Below, piece after piece: positions 38,601 through 49,862 of a stretch of DNA of 64,000 nucleotides. The notes under the pieces are model-generated. The model was not told where the DNA came from and searched no databases. It was given only the letters and a program-made list of their open reading frames with translations. Where the stretch lies: assembly GCA_029964075.1 (NCBI GenBank), contig CM057129.1, positions 11,275,430-11,339,429 on the forward strand, given 5' to 3'. The number at the start of each line of letters is the position of its first letter. Within the stretch, counting starts at the first letter, position 1. This stretch comes from Patiria pectinifera. Taxonomy: Eukaryota; Echinodermata; Asteroidea; Valvatida; Asterinidae. Position numbers and translations under genes: made by a program.

Positions 38601-41600
38601 TTAACGTAAAGCAATTGGCATCTTTCATTTTCATGAATACAAAACTCGAACTTGTATGGGTTTTTCTCAGTATTTTGCTTTTTTGACAAGTCGATGAATG
38701 CGAACTATAAACAGCTATAACTTGTCAACAGAATGTCTGATTGAAGTTCAACAAGCAGTATTGTAAGGAGAATTTTATTCTCTTCCGAGAGATCCTCGTT
38801 TCTTTCTGCAAACCCGCCTTTTCTCGCTCTGCCCTGTTCTGTCTCATTTTGTCATCGGTGGATATGTATGTTTATTTATCAAACAGATTATCTTGCAATG
38901 TTTGACCGTGAATTCAACGTCTTTGTTTTCAGTACAATAAGTTCAAGCAGCGCATTCTGAATGAGAAGGTCACCACGGCAACCACCACTGTATACAGGTA
39001 ATGTTTTCATCTTTGGTTCCATTAATTCAAATTGCATCTTATTTAGTTATCAACGGTGTCTGAGGTTGGACCTGTGATCAGATGCCTGTTTTGCCTCTGC
39101 TGAATTTACACTTGACTTTGTTGACATTTAATGAAATTGGGATTGTTTTTGGCTGTTACGGCAAATTAAACAGCCTTTGTTTTTGTCAAAATATTTTGGG
39201 TTTTTTTCAGTCATTTTGCCCATAGCATTTGTACATGTTTTTTTGTTCCCGGCACTTTGGGCACTATTCAATCTGATTGCCTTTATACCTGGCACACACT
39301 TAGACCACCACCCACAGATGTGTGCCGAACATTGACGCCATCATGATAAATCCAGATTTTGTAAAATTCGGTTTGAATTCCACTGGAAATTGGATAACCG
39401 TTATTCAGTTTGATAGTGATTAGGATAACTAGATTTTAAAATCTCTGATTTCTCCCACCACTATATAAAACCCTATCCTAACTTCGTAACTCTAGCCCAG
39501 AATCCATGGAAGGTTCCTAGCTGAAAGGCATTGGGAGTTGTTCTTAATTTGAAGGGTGATGTAACAACTTTAAAATGCCTGTCTTTGTTTTTCCAGGTGT
39601 GGTCCTCTGATCGACCTTTGTCGCGGTCCTCATGTCCGACACACTGGCAAGGTCAAAGCCATGGACATTGTCAAGGTGTGTACCTCAACAATCTTGTGCT
39701 GGCCAGGATTAGTTTCTGTTTTACATCTGCTGAGTCTTATTTTCTCTAAAGTATCATAAGTTAATTCCCCATGGTGTTGAATTTACCGTTGATTTCTTTA
39801 ATTTGGGTCCAGATCATTCTGATTCAACCTGAATATTGTTAAATTGCTGTGGTATCATTGAAGGCAATTGCACCCTAACCCAGAGTGTATAAACATTCCA
39901 ACAGAATTCAGCAACCTACTGGGGCGGGAACGCGGAGGCTGAGTCCCTCCAACGGATCTACGGCATTTCATTCCCAGACACCAAGCAGCTCAAGGAGTGG
40001 CAGCATTTCCAGGCTGAAGCCGCCAAGAGAGACCATCGCAAACTAGGAAAGGTAAAAAAAAACTAAAAAAAAACTTGATTCTGAAAGGGTCAAATTTTTT
40101 AATATTTTAGCAGATAATAAACTTAAAGGGAATATACAACATTTGCAAACATCAAAAAACAAAACCACCAAATTATTATGAAATACCTTACTCGACTGTT
40201 AGTGAATGACACTCGACTGTTAGTGAATGACTGTCTTTTATCAACCATATCATTTTATAGTTATTTTAAAGGTTCTTCTTGTATAAGTTTTAGTTTATTC
40301 TTAAATTTTAACCTGTTCATTTTTATTTCTGTGAAGCGCCTTGAGCGTCAATTTTGACGGATTTGGCGCTATACAAGAATTAGGTATTATTAAAGTATCC
40401 TGTAAAATCATGGCACCTGGTGTGCTGTCATTTTCAAGAAAAGTGGTATTTTCGTATCAGTTTCAAACGTTGGCTGGCCAGTAATGGAAAAAACTGGTTG
40501 TTTTGTAATACTGCCCCCAATTTACCATATTTAGTTAGTCCGCATTTTGTGTGCAATCGATTACACACCTATGAATGGGTACAAGCCAGCTAGACTGGTT
40601 CCCTGACCTTACAACACCCCGACGTCTATCAATTGCCCCGTTTCATCTTAAGTAGGGTCAGGGAACCAGACTACAGGAACATGATAGTTTTTCTTGGTTT
40701 TGCCAACATCTATGAACAAACTTCAAACAAGTCAGTGTAACAATATTTGCTGTAAAATAAAATGATACATATTCCCTTTCAGCTTCTCTGTTAGCGTTAA
40801 AGTAAAGTTTGGTATCGATTGGTTCAGCAACTGCACTAGTAATCAGGAGGTCGTGAATTCCATTATCATTTGAGCGAGCTTGTGACTTTTGTTCACTTAA
40901 GCTTACGGACAGCACTGATCATGTATAAAACCTGGACATGAATTTGTGATGTCACATTAAAGCAAGTGTTCATGCAACAAATTTGGACAAGCTAACTGGA
41001 ACACTGTTTTCTGTTGTTTCAGGAGCAAGAGTTATTCTTCTTTCATGAGCTGAGTCCCGGCAGTTGCTTCTTCCAACCCAAAGGAGCCCACATCTACAAC
41101 ACTCTCATTGCCTTCATCAGGGTCAGTTGAACAACTACAGGACACGAATCTTGAGAAAAAAATTAAGAAAAAAGTAAAACTGTCTTCTGTAAATATGGAA
41201 TCAATTTTAGGTATTGCATAAAATTGTACTCTATGTTTTTAACAATGTCATATTTCCCCCGATCCAAACTTAACTTGCTACCACATGTGAGATATAACCG
41301 GAGGCGTTCTTCCCAAGCAGATTTTACTATTGATTCTGAGGATTTGATTTAGGGAATAAAATATGTGCTCGGCCAGTTTTAAACAAGAACCTTTAAAACC
41401 GGCTAGGAGCCTGGACACGGATAATGGTCAAAAAGTCGAAACAAGTCCAAATTTACACAATTCCAATGATTTTGTTCAACAGTTTTACTTGATGTTTTGT
41501 GAAACACCCCTTTTGGCCATGTTATGGTATGTGCCTCACTGCATCATGTGCATAGTGCTAAAAATCTCCTTATATGGAGATTTGCGTGCGTGTGGCGAGT

Positions 41601-44600
41601 ACTGCGTGATGTGGCTCAGAACCCATGTGACAGTCTCTCTACTGATTGGAATGGGTAAACTGTCTTAGGTATTTATGAGGTTTTGAATATTAGTAAAGCA
41701 ACTATTGATTTTTTTCGATTTCTTTTTCCTTGCCAGAGTGAGTACAGGAAACGTGGTTTTCAGGAGGTCGTAAGTCCGAACATCTACAACAGTCGGCTAT
41801 GGAAAACCTCAGGCCACTGGCAGCACTATGATGTAAGTTATTTTATTTTGCATTTTTTTCCGTGGTTAATCTGGCCAGCATCTTGGTGCTTTTAAGTACA
41901 TTGATAGTCAATTTGTTCAATCATTTGCATGGCAGCCATACTTGAGGTGTGTGCTTTTGTCACCTCAAAGATGGCGGCTGAATGCAATTGATCTATACAG
42001 ATGGCTTTTTAACTCTTTTTTTTTATATTTTGCAGGATAACATCTTTAAATTTGAGGTGGAGAAGGAGACATATGCGCTGAAGCCAATGAATTGCCCCGG
42101 TCACTGGTAAGAGGACGAAAAACAATTGTTTTTGGGTTGACCAGGGCAAACTGACCCTAAACATTATAATTATAAAACAAATCCGAAACCCAAACCGATC
42201 TGAACTTCAAGGAAACTCAAGGAAATTCAAGGAAACGGACCCCAACCAACCTGAAACCAAACTGACCAAAAAAAAACCCAATCTAGCTTTGGCAGCTTTG
42301 GCAATGCATTTTGTGCCTGAACTTACCCGCATCGCGTGAAAATCGTTGTCTCTCAGTATAAACTGAATCATACTGTACGGTACTCACAACGTGACCTACT
42401 GGTGGGCCCACATGTTATAGACCGTGCATGATAGACTGTAAACCACATTTTTACCAGGTACAGTGACCCTGCATTTAATATTGCACCGTGTGAATTTCCA
42501 AACTGTTTTGTTTGTTTTTCGATTTATTTCGGTTTATTTTGGGTTTTTCCAAAATGGCTTACCCGACGCGACCCGAAAATCGCAAACACAAAACCGACCC
42601 GACTTAAATGACGGACAAACCAACCCGACCCGACCCAAAGTCAGTCTTGGGTCATGTTTGCAAGTTCTTTCTTAAAAATGTGTAATATTTGCTTTATTCC
42701 CATTTCTGTGTAGAACTATAAATGTTTACAGTTGTTGTTTAGTTATGAACAAGCATGATGTTGGAAATTAAGCCCAAAGTAGCCAAGTCGCAAACTTAAG
42801 GATGGAAATCAAAGATATTAAATATAAAAGAAAGCCAAAGAACAAATAACACTCAGTATTTAAAGTTTCTTCACTTATTAGAAACAAATCAGTTTTTTTG
42901 GTCATTTGTTTTTCGTGGTTTATTTGAAAGTTTTGGAACACATCAAAATTTACAGCGCCAACCTATACGCACAATCGGTACGAATGGTCCCAGATGCCAA
43001 ACAAGAATTGTGAATAAATAGTCGGTAAAAAGACTTTAAACGTTACTACAGAATTGCCAGAGACAATTCCACAGAACATTCTGGAATGCATAACATAAAA
43101 CCAACACACTACATGTATTTCAATGGTTTTTAAAAAACTTTGTAATTTTTTATTTTTTTTGGGCTAGTCTTATATTTGATCAGCGCCCACGATCGTGGCG
43201 TGAGCTGCCACTCCGCATGGCAGACTTTGGCGTGTTGCATCGAAACGAGCTGTCTGGTGCCCTCACTGGACTGACGCGGGTCAGACGCTTTCAGCAGGAC
43301 GACGCGCATATATTCTGCGCCCAGGAAATGGTAAGACAATAAAGCAGAACCACAAAATCATGCTTCTTTTTGAATTTTTCAAAGTCTTCCCTTGAGCGCC
43401 AGGAATATCGCAGCAATGTGTGTGAGTACACTGCAACCCCTTATACGAGGTACGATCGTTATTTCTTTCCTATTAGATCCAGCAGGAGATTATGGGTTGT
43501 CTAGAGTTCCTGAAGGCTGTCTACGACACCTTTGGCTTCACCTACAAGTTGGTTCTCTCTACCCGCCCCAAGAAATTCCTGGGAGACATTGAAGTCTGGG
43601 ACAGTGCTGAGAAGGTACTTAATTTCTATTTTAACCCTCCTATGTAAACACGCATTCTGAGTCATGCTGTTACTTGGGTCAAAATTGGTCAAGTGACCCA
43701 TTGGTGTGTTAAAAGTATACCAGGGGAAATGGAAAGAAACTTTGACTGTTTGTGACCTTTTAAACAGCAGGTGAGGGGGTGAGGCTAAGGAGACAATTTT
43801 CTGTTATTGGCACTGAAACAAGCAATTTTCAAGAGCACCTAGGAGAGAAATCCCCTAAGCACACAAGATATTTAATTGACTTAAATGGCATGTCATGTAC
43901 AGGGTGAGTCAAAAAAAGCGAAACCCAAATGTCGGGACTTCTGTTTTAGTGAAGTTCTGCATGTAGCACTTTGAAAATCTAGGATATGAAAGCCCAATTC
44001 ATCGGCTTTCTTTTTGTACAAGAATCATTCAAATCACTCATGTACTTTTGAAGTTACGGAATTGTAAACACAACCACCATTTTAAAGTTCTATCCATGGA
44101 TCACCAAAAGGTGTGCATTCTTTCAGCAAAACGAAACAATTCACACACATCCCTATGTGATTCGTTTTCGTTTTGCTGAAAGAACACTTACCTTCTGTTG
44201 TTTTGGGACAGAACTATAAAACGTAGGTTGTGTTTAAAATTCCGTATCTTGAAAAGTATATGAGTGATTTGAATAATTCTTGTACAAAAAGAAAGCTTAT
44301 GAATTGAGCTTTCATATCCCAAATTTTGAAAGTGCTACATGCAGAACTTTACTAAAATAATTGTCCCGGCATTTGGGTTTCGGTTTTTTTTGCTCACCCT
44401 GTATATTTCTATTTTCTAACGATTAGTTTGCTGTTTATTTACCAGTTGTCTATTTTTTGCTGGAGATTTTGGTTGCTTAGACGCATGAAATGGGTACAGT
44501 CTAATAGTCGGTACTGAGATCTGCACTGGTTCTTTTTATTCTGTTCTAGCAACTGGCAGCCACGCTAAACGAGTTCACTCAAGATTGGAAGCTGAACCCG

Positions 44601-47600
44601 GAGGATGGTGCCTTCTACGGGCCTAAGGTAGGAACTACATTTAAGAGCAAGCGAAGCTGCCTATTGGGTCTTGAAATTTCATGATTTAAGTAGTTTGCTT
44701 CTCGCAAAGGTGCAAAGACTTGTAAACTGAAACGCTAAACATAATTCAGCAGTTGAACTCTAAACAAGACAAAATTCAACTGCATTTAAGGCCAAAAAAA
44801 GTCCCTGATTTTTGTAAGGAGCTTGCCCCAAAAGTGGTGCGGCGACGCTGGTTTATTTTTGTTCCCAACTTTGTTTTCTCTTCAAATATCGGCTGATAAT
44901 GCAGATGACACTTCCATCCCCTTAAAACTCTCAAAAAATATCCTTCAGGGTGGAGCTTGAGGTAACCTCAGTAAGGCCATAAGGCTTGAGAATTCTGCAC
45001 CCACTTACGATCTCGACCGACAAGAACATTCTTCAGGAAATTTGGGTAGTCAAGACAAAAATCAGAGAAAACAGTAACGTCGGACCATACAGTGATACAG
45101 TGCATGAGCTGCCAGGCTGGTCATTAGTCTGCCTCCTTACATATTGCGCTAATTAAAAAGCGTTTACAGGTTCCAGATACACGACCATCGCTCCCTCAGT
45201 CTGGCTACCAGACGCACAATTACAAAATTACAACACCGTTTGCACATGGTGCCCGACAAAATTTAGTGCAAAATATATGGGAGCCCAGAGAGTTGAGACA
45301 TCATCTTGCATTGAAATTATGTTTTTTAGTTTGCCGACGCGCATGGCTATGGTGAGGCCCGCACAGACCAGAAACCGGAGACTTTATTTTGTTTTGGCCT
45401 AATGTAGGCCTACATTTATGCATTGCTGAACATAAACAACGCAGGGTACCTACAGCCTCAGGCCTTAACACAATGCATCCTCCAAATCAACCAGCACTTA
45501 TTAAACAACTATTCAGCCTCAATCCTTCACAATCCTCATAAAGTGCCTGGCTGCTTTTGAAAGATCAAGGAGGGTTTAGTTTAAATATCAAAGAGCAGAA
45601 AATATGTTATATATTGACTATGTAATCCATTTGCAGATCGATATCAGCATTCAAGATGCCTTGAAGCGGTCTCATCAGTGCGCAACCATCCAGCTAGACT
45701 TCCAGCTCCCCATCCGCTTCAACCTCAAATACTCCAGGTAACGAAATAACCTTAATCAACCACCCCCCCCCCATCCTTCAAAATCTAACCCCCAAAACGA
45801 TGATTTTTACAGAATTGTGGAAAGATAGCGTTCAGTGTTCTTGTAGTTGTGTCCGTCACAAGTCTTCAGAAGTTAGTCACAACACGTCCAGGCACAAGTC
45901 AAGTCTCAAGCTATTCAAATATTCTGTAACAAAGGCATACCTACAGTCCCTACTTCGTTTTATCGGTTTATTCGCCCCCAAGAATATAGGTCTGTTTATT
46001 TTCAAATAATTGAGTATCTGATTACTCAAAACCGTGTTGGACCGAATATTTGGATATTCGAAGCTGCCAGCTGCTACTGCTTGCTGCGCTGGTAAAAAGT
46101 TGCACGAAGCAGTCAGCTAGTTAAAATTTGCTTGCGGTGATCAATATGGGGTGCCGGAGTGTTTTGAAATATTTATAACTGTAAAAAGGAATAGCCTGCT
46201 AAAAAAAGTGTGAACAATGAGCCCCCGTCAACAAAACAACTTACACAAACATGTAGCATCACAATCGTGTGTGTATGGTTTTTTGTAATAAGGGAATAAA
46301 TGTGTGTTTGGGAGGTATTATAACACTCTGTTTAAGACCGGTTGGAGTCTGGATGGGTAATAACCCATTCATAAATACCTTGTCGGTAAAAAAAACCAAG
46401 CTTTTCGGTCAAAAATCAAAACAAGTCAAAAACTAGACATTGCCAACCATTTTGTGTTCAACAATTTTACTTCATGTTTTACGAAACACCCCTCTGACTA
46501 TAATATGGAATGCCCCTCCACAACTCGTTACCTTACAAGGACATTGGCGTGCGCGTCGCGCATACAGCGCGATGTCGCGCAAAACGCAGCTGGGCTGGTG
46601 TAGTGTGAATTTCGGACCATGAAATACTGATTCACCGGTAGCATTGCGCATGCATACGTGAGGAATGTGAACGTTCAACCAATGAAACATTAAAAGGCAC
46701 TGGATTTCATGGAAGTCAAAATTTCATGTGACACTGGAAAATTGTTTAAAGGGAACATGAAATAAAATGTTGATTACATTTATTTTGCTTAAATCAATAA
46801 AGGAGGATGTTCTTAACAATATTTTGTGTATGGCGGTGTATATTTTCTGGGATAAATAGGGGAAAATAATTTGTGAACATGTTTGGTCAAACTACTCCGC
46901 CCAACAAAGGGAAGCTTCATTAACATAAAACTTCGCGAGGGGTATGACGCAAATCAAGGTAGAGACTTGCCGCGCTGCGGGGGGCACCGGCATTGCGGCG
47001 TGCATCATAATTCATGTAACTATACATTGCGGCACTGAAAGTTTCTGGTGTTTCGTTCGGAATTGAGGAGAAATAACACCCGATTTTCGGCCATGCCGAC
47101 AAGGTGTGTGGCTGCTGGGTGTAGCAAAACTACCAAGGATTGAGTAAGCCTTCATTTGTTTCCAGTAAATCCAAAATATCGGAGCATTTGGAGAGCCAAA
47201 GTGAAGGTAAACACCAGAGCAAAGTGGTCCGGGCCCAGTGAGTTCGCGGCCCTCTGCGCTGCACTTTGAGCCGTCATGCTTTGATGCTGGTCTGTACAGC
47301 AACTTGGGCATGCCCCTAAAAAAACATCGAGTCAGTGTCTGAATCATTAGAACTCTGATTCGAATCGGACGAATCTGTACCATTTTCATCGGATTTGCTA
47401 CGGAAAGAAGAGGAAGAGTCTTCCGAACTTTCACGGTCATGACGGTCGTCGTTGTTTTCATTCGACAACGGTGGCACCGTGGCACGTCCAGGTGTGCATG
47501 TACATTGTACATGTAGACACATTCGTATGTGTGCGGGTACGCGGCGGCTGCACATACACACAGCACAGTAGCTTCGCTAATCCGTCTCGTACCCAGACGT

Positions 47601-49609
47601 CATTTACTGGCCCTGGATTTCTCTGCCTTTGTTTACGTCATGAACAGCGCCCTCATTTGGAGTTGCCGCGGAAATCAAAAAGGGGGGGTTCAATTTTGGA
47701 TGGCAAATTACCACACTAAACGTACACCAGAACCAGTTCTGCTTTTAATTCACATTTAATACACATAAATGAATGTATATATAAAATAAAATACGTTATA
47801 CAAATTTTGGACTGCATGTTTCCTTTAAGACCAGCTAGCCATGTCTTTATCATCCATTTAAACCCGGCCACGTGACGGGCTCGACCAATAGGAATGCGTA
47901 AACTTTCTTAGGTATTTATGAATATTCACTATTTTGGACAACCCTACAAGAATACACTTGTGGGTTTTCCCCCCACCTCTAAGACTGTAATGCCTTCATT
48001 GTCTTCTCTCGACATGTTTCTTGAGGCTTGCAAGCTTGCAGGCTTGCAGAGCCTAGAGAGCCTTTGAGGAGCTTTTGAGGAATCCTTTTGGGGAGTCAGG
48101 TTGGCGTAGCGGTACTTTCCTCGCCTTCCACCGCTGTGACCCGGGTTCGAATCCCGCCTGGGCCAACATGTGGATTGGGTTTTCAGTCCCTACCTGATTC
48201 TGTGGGTTTTCCCCAGAATATTCTCCAGGGCTTTTCCTCCCACCTCTAAAAACTGTAACTTCTTCTCATTTGTCATTGTCTTCTCTCTACAGGTTTCTTC
48301 AGGCTTGCGAGCTACAGTGCCTAGGGCGCTTTTGTGGAATCCTTGGTTTCATGACCAGAAATGATTAACAATAATAATAATAATAATCCTGGGTTTCATT
48401 GCCGGAAAGATATAAAAGAATTAAAGTAACGTTGTCCTGGTTTTTTTTCCCACAGTGCTGAGGGGATTGAGAAGAGACCCGTCATGATCCATCGTGCCAT
48501 CCTGGGCTCCGTGGAGAGAATAATTGCCATTCTGACGGAAAGCTACGGTGGAAAATGGTGAGCCGATCAAATGCTACAGCTGAGCATTTCCAGGCAACAA
48601 AAACTAACAATCACTTTCCAAATTCATACAGGTTCAAATTTCAATATAATCAACTAATGTGCCAACAAATTCTTAAAGACTGTGCCTAGGTGTTTTCACG
48701 TGTTTCATGCAAGGGAATACAGATCAAGTACCCTTGTAAGTTTACCTTAAAAAGCAGGCATGCAACTTTTCCTCGGATCTGTGATTTCCTCAGTTTTTAC
48801 TTCTCAATAATGCCATTACAAGTTGAATACTGTAAAATGTCTTGTGTGGTTTGGAGTTTACTCTTTTTTCTCTCTCTAAATTCCAGTTGCATGCCTGTAA
48901 AAATTTTGCCCCCGACCGGGCCCCCATCCTAATCCCAACCCACGCCCTTGTAAGGGTTAATCAGGGTTTGACCTTAACTATTTTTTCACTAGCCAGCCGG
49001 GCTACTGAAACAGACTCTTAACTAAGCCACGGGCATATTAACTAGCTCACATGTTTCTTTTATAGAGTGTCTCATAAACGACAAAGTGCATACATAAACA
49101 CGTGTATCCTGAAGCAATCTTGTCAATGTTTTTAATAAACAGATCAAGAGAATTGACCCTAAACAGTTAATAAAATCAGACACAAATTGATACAGGTTTG
49201 CTTTCTTAATTTAATGATTTTATTTCATCCTGTCCTTTCATCTTTGCCGTGGCCCAATAATGTTTGACTCGCCAGCCGGGCTACTTAAGGGATAGTTTCA
49301 CTAGCCCGCCGATATTTTGACTAGCATTTGGCTAGCGGGCTAGGGCTAAAGTCAAGCCCCAGGTTAATACATCTCGATGGTTTAGAAAGATCTCCAACAT
49401 GTTTTTCTTTCACCTCGGCAGGCCGTTCTGGTTGTCCCCCCGACAAGCCATGGTGATCCCCGTCGGGCCTGTCTTCAACGACTACGCTACTGAGGTCAAG
49501 AACCAGATCTTCCAGGCGGGATTCTGCTGTGAGGTGGACCTTGACGCCGGCGACACCATGAACAAGAAGATCCGCAACGCTCAGCTGGCACAGTTCAACT
49601 TCATCTTCG
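29623..49609 (+). CDS. TARS1: Threonyl-tRNA synthetase, cytosolic type; 18 exons, C-terminal end missing
   Basis: Exons: 29623-29682, 31880-31957, 32483-32564, 33504-33603, 35177-35422, 37224-37341, 38933-38997, 39597-39675, 39905-40051, 41023-41121, 41737-41832, 42036-42106, 43168-43330, 43477-43614, 44550-44627, 45637-45737, 48456-48557, 49422-49609. All phases agree over 2011 nt (670 codons plus one base). The enzyme charges tRNA-Thr with threonine using ATP. Visible parts: charged N-terminal extension (exons 1-3), TGS domain with [13 protein letters not shown] (exon 4), and an editing domain with HSSAH at 152-156 and CRGPH at 258-262. The class II core has Cys410 in MNCPGH, His461 in DDAHIF and His586 in MIHRAILGS (the three zinc ligands), with motif 3 GSVER at 591-595. 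Exon 18 enters the anticodon-binding domain and stops at NFIF; about 50 residues expected from the family are absent. An in-frame TGA at 29602 supports the ATG. Animal orthologues share the exon-encoded blocks closely. Intron 1 uses a GC donor. Confidence 0.95.
29683..29684 (+). other. GC 5' splice site of TARS intron 1
   Basis: Exon 1 reads ATG GCC GAC ... CAG AAA AAG and is followed by GCAGGC; an in-frame TAA comes two codons later. No GT lies between the last plausible codon and that stop. Exon 2 starts after TTTCAG at 31880 with GAA GCT AAG in phase 0, so a GC-AG intron gives an unbroken frame. The match to the GC-donor consensus (AG|GCAAGT) is moderate: AG at -2/-1 and G at +5 are kept. 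Confidence 0.65.
29953..30525. mobile_element. Inverted-repeat element carrying a tRNA-like segment (TARS intron 1)
   Basis: GAAGGCAGTGGATATTTTGC at the left is mirrored by GCAAAATATACACTGCCTT at the right. Inside each end lies a copy of GTAAACGTTAGTTTGCCGG in the same orientation. A tRNA-like segment sits at 30301-30378. Confidence 0.7.
30301..30378 (-). repeat. tRNA-like segment (SINE head or tRNA relic)
   Basis: Read on the minus strand it has TTGGTGTAGTGGTTAAGC (A box), GAGTTCGAATCC (B box) and ends GTAGC / GCTAC that pair. The acceptor stem is only 5 bp before mismatches, and it lies inside a transposon-like element, so a functional tRNA is unlikely. Confidence 0.5.
30539..31466. mobile_element. 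TIR element with a 9-bp target duplication and GC-rich internal tandem repeats
   Basis: The ends ACTATAGAATGCAGGGCCAC and GTGGCCCTGCATTCTACAGT are inverted, and the element is flanked by AATACATGG at 30530-30538 and 31467-31475. Three internal units of about 191-196 bp carry GATAGAGGGCGCAATTCTCG and a GTCGCGGAG microsatellite. A second pair of ends at 31343-31400 suggests two elements fused or a terminal duplication. Target-site length is MULE- or hAT-like. Confidence 0.8.
32582..32762 (+). repeat. C-rich CCCCTGCCCCCAC microsatellite beside the TARS exon 3 donor
   Basis: About 180 bp of pyrimidine-rich repeat begins 17 nt after the GT. It stays open in the TARS frame until a stop at 32852, so retention of intron 3 would append a proline-rich tail of about 96 residues. 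Confidence 0.85.
33803..34346 (+). mobile_element. TTAA-flanked MITE, family A, copy 3 (long form, TARS intron 4)
   Basis: It is 544 bp between TTAA edges. A perfect 28-bp palindrome lies at 34154-34181 with arm CCAACGGTGG. Confidence 0.85.
34526..35022 (+). mobile_element. TTAA-flanked MITE, family A, copy 4 (short form, TARS intron 4)
   Basis: It is 497 bp between TTAA edges. The palindrome is reduced to its first half-arm (CTCCAAC then TTTCTTTTTC). Confidence 0.85.
35424..35860 (+). repeat. GGGCTGAGGTGGGCGGGGCTTG minisatellite beside the TARS exon 5 donor
   Basis: Degenerate 21-24 bp G-rich units (GGGCTGAGGTGGG, GGGGCTTG) start within about 20 nt of the GT at 35423 and run for more than 400 bp. 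Confidence 0.85.
35985..37125 (+). pseudogene. Degraded non-LTR retrotransposon reverse transcriptase (TARS intron 5)
   Basis: Across shifted frames one can read [14 protein letters not shown] (RT motif A), QAGVLQGDT (motif B), [14 protein letters not shown] (motif C, FADD box), [16 protein letters not shown] and [14 protein letters not shown]. These are the hallmarks of LINE ORF2 proteins widespread in marine animals. Frameshifts and stops, for example around 36276 and 36510, show it is dead. It lies in sense orientation in TARS intron 5; the 5' endonuclease part is absent. Confidence 0.85.
37461..37800 (+). repeat. tRNA-derived SINE (TARS intron 6)
   Basis: A box TGGCCTAGCGG at 37470-37480 and B box GGTTCGAGCCC at 37531-37541 are followed by a body with CCTTGAGCAAGGCACTTAAC, a core motif shared with other animal SINEs. 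Confidence 0.8.
37964..38417. mobile_element. TTAA-flanked MITE with CTCTTTCAGYGCC ends (TARS intron 6)
   Basis: TTAACTCTTTCAGTGCC at the left is matched by GGCGCTGAAAGAGTTAA at the right. Near the right end a 44-bp duplication carries the palindrome CCTCGTACATGTACGAGG (38337-38354), repeated with one base lost at 38381-38397. Confidence 0.8.
40123..40780 (-). mobile_element. Family A MITE, copy 5, interrupted (TARS intron 9)
   Basis: Inverted relative to copy 1. A SINE-type tail (AAGCGCCTTGAGCG, GGATTTGGCGCTATACAAGA) is inserted at about 40255-40395. The far end has lost its TTAA (CCCTTTCAG). Confidence 0.7.
41380..41690 (+). repeat. Dispersed repeat also seen at 32770-33190 and 46320-46745
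   Basis: The copies share AATGGTCAAAAAGTCGAAAC, TTGTTCAACAGTTTTACTTG, GAAACACCCCT and (here and at 47895) AAACTGTCTTAGGTATTTAT. No termini were defined. Confidence 0.6.
43898..44403. mobile_element. Mariner-like long-hairpin MITE (TARS intron 14)
   Basis: TACAGGGTGAGTCAAAAAAA at the left is mirrored by GCTCACCCTGTA at the right, with TA at both edges. The whole 506 bp is an imperfect palindrome, for example GTACAAGAATCATTCAAATC against GATTTGAATAATTCTTGTAC. Confidence 0.9.
46746..47828 (+). mobile_element. TTAA-flanked element containing a THAP-domain relic (TARS intron 16)
   Basis: The left edge TTAAAGGGAACATG is matched by CATGTTTCCTTTAA at the right (14 bp, one mismatch), 1083 bp outside to outside. 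It interrupts a dispersed repeat whose parts lie at 46320-46745 and 47829-47940. TTAA target sites plus a THAP coding fragment fit the Kolobok superfamily, which is known for both. The assignment is inferred. Confidence 0.75.
47093..47342 (+). pseudogene. Broken THAP zinc-finger coding sequence
   Basis: From ATG at 47093 the frame gives [16 protein letters not shown], a stop, then [20 protein letters not shown] and [12 protein letters not shown]. After a frameshift near 47265 it continues [18 protein letters not shown] and KKHRVSV to a TGA at 47342. This is the C2CH THAP layout: C-x4-C, a later C-x2-H, the HxFP motif and the Trp. One stop and one frameshift disable it. It is most likely the N-terminal part of a transposase or THAP protein caught in the surrounding element. 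Confidence 0.85.
47945..48410 (+). repeat. Two tRNA-derived SINE copies end to end (TARS intron 16)
   Basis: The second copy has A box TGGCGTAGCGG (48102-48112), B box GGTTCGAATCC (48144-48154), a body with GGGTTTTCCCCAGAATATTC and an AATAAT tail at 48370-48386. The first (47945-48090) is a 3' part with the same GTGGGTTTTCCCC and GGCTTGCAAG body. Confidence 0.75.
48957..49366 (+). mobile_element. 0.4-kb MITE, left copy of an inverted pair around TARS exon 18
   Basis: It begins CAGGGTTTGACCTTAACTAT and ends with an inverted GACTTTAGC-type edge. It is homologous along its whole length, in opposite orientation, to 50507-50917, sharing TTATAGAGTGTCTCATAAAC, GATACAGGTTTGCTTTCT and GCCGGGCTACTTAAGG. 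Confidence 0.85.
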
Positions 49610-49862
49610 GTAAGAAAACAAAAGAGAGAAAATGGTCACGCTTAAAGGTATACGTGCTCTTCATCTGTGTTAAGGAAAAAGATTGGAAGAGTGGAATGCT
49701 TAAAGATGTATGTGCTCTTCATCTTTGGTAAGAAAAAGAATTTGAAGAGTGTAAGCTTAAAGATGTATGTGCTCTTCATCTTTGGTAAGAAAAAGAATAA
49801 TTTGAAGTGTGGAAGCTTAAAGATGTTTGTGCTCTTCATCTTTGGTAAGAAAACAAAATTGG
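49599..49862 (+). repeat. 57-60 bp minisatellite that includes the exon 18 splice donor
   Basis: Units start at 49599, 49659, 49717, 49774 and 49834, each with CTTCATCT-(T/G)-GGTAAGA-like sequence. The first is the real end of exon 18; units 3, 4 and 5 retain GGTAAGA, unit 2 has lost the GT. The array runs into the assembly gap. Confidence 0.9.

Noticed and set aside
47012-47566. 184-residue minus-strand ORF and an overlapping Ser/Asp-rich one
   Set aside because: The recognisable protein signal here is the THAP frame on the plus strand; the minus frames show no known domain. The acidic stretch could be a second relic, but nothing supports it.
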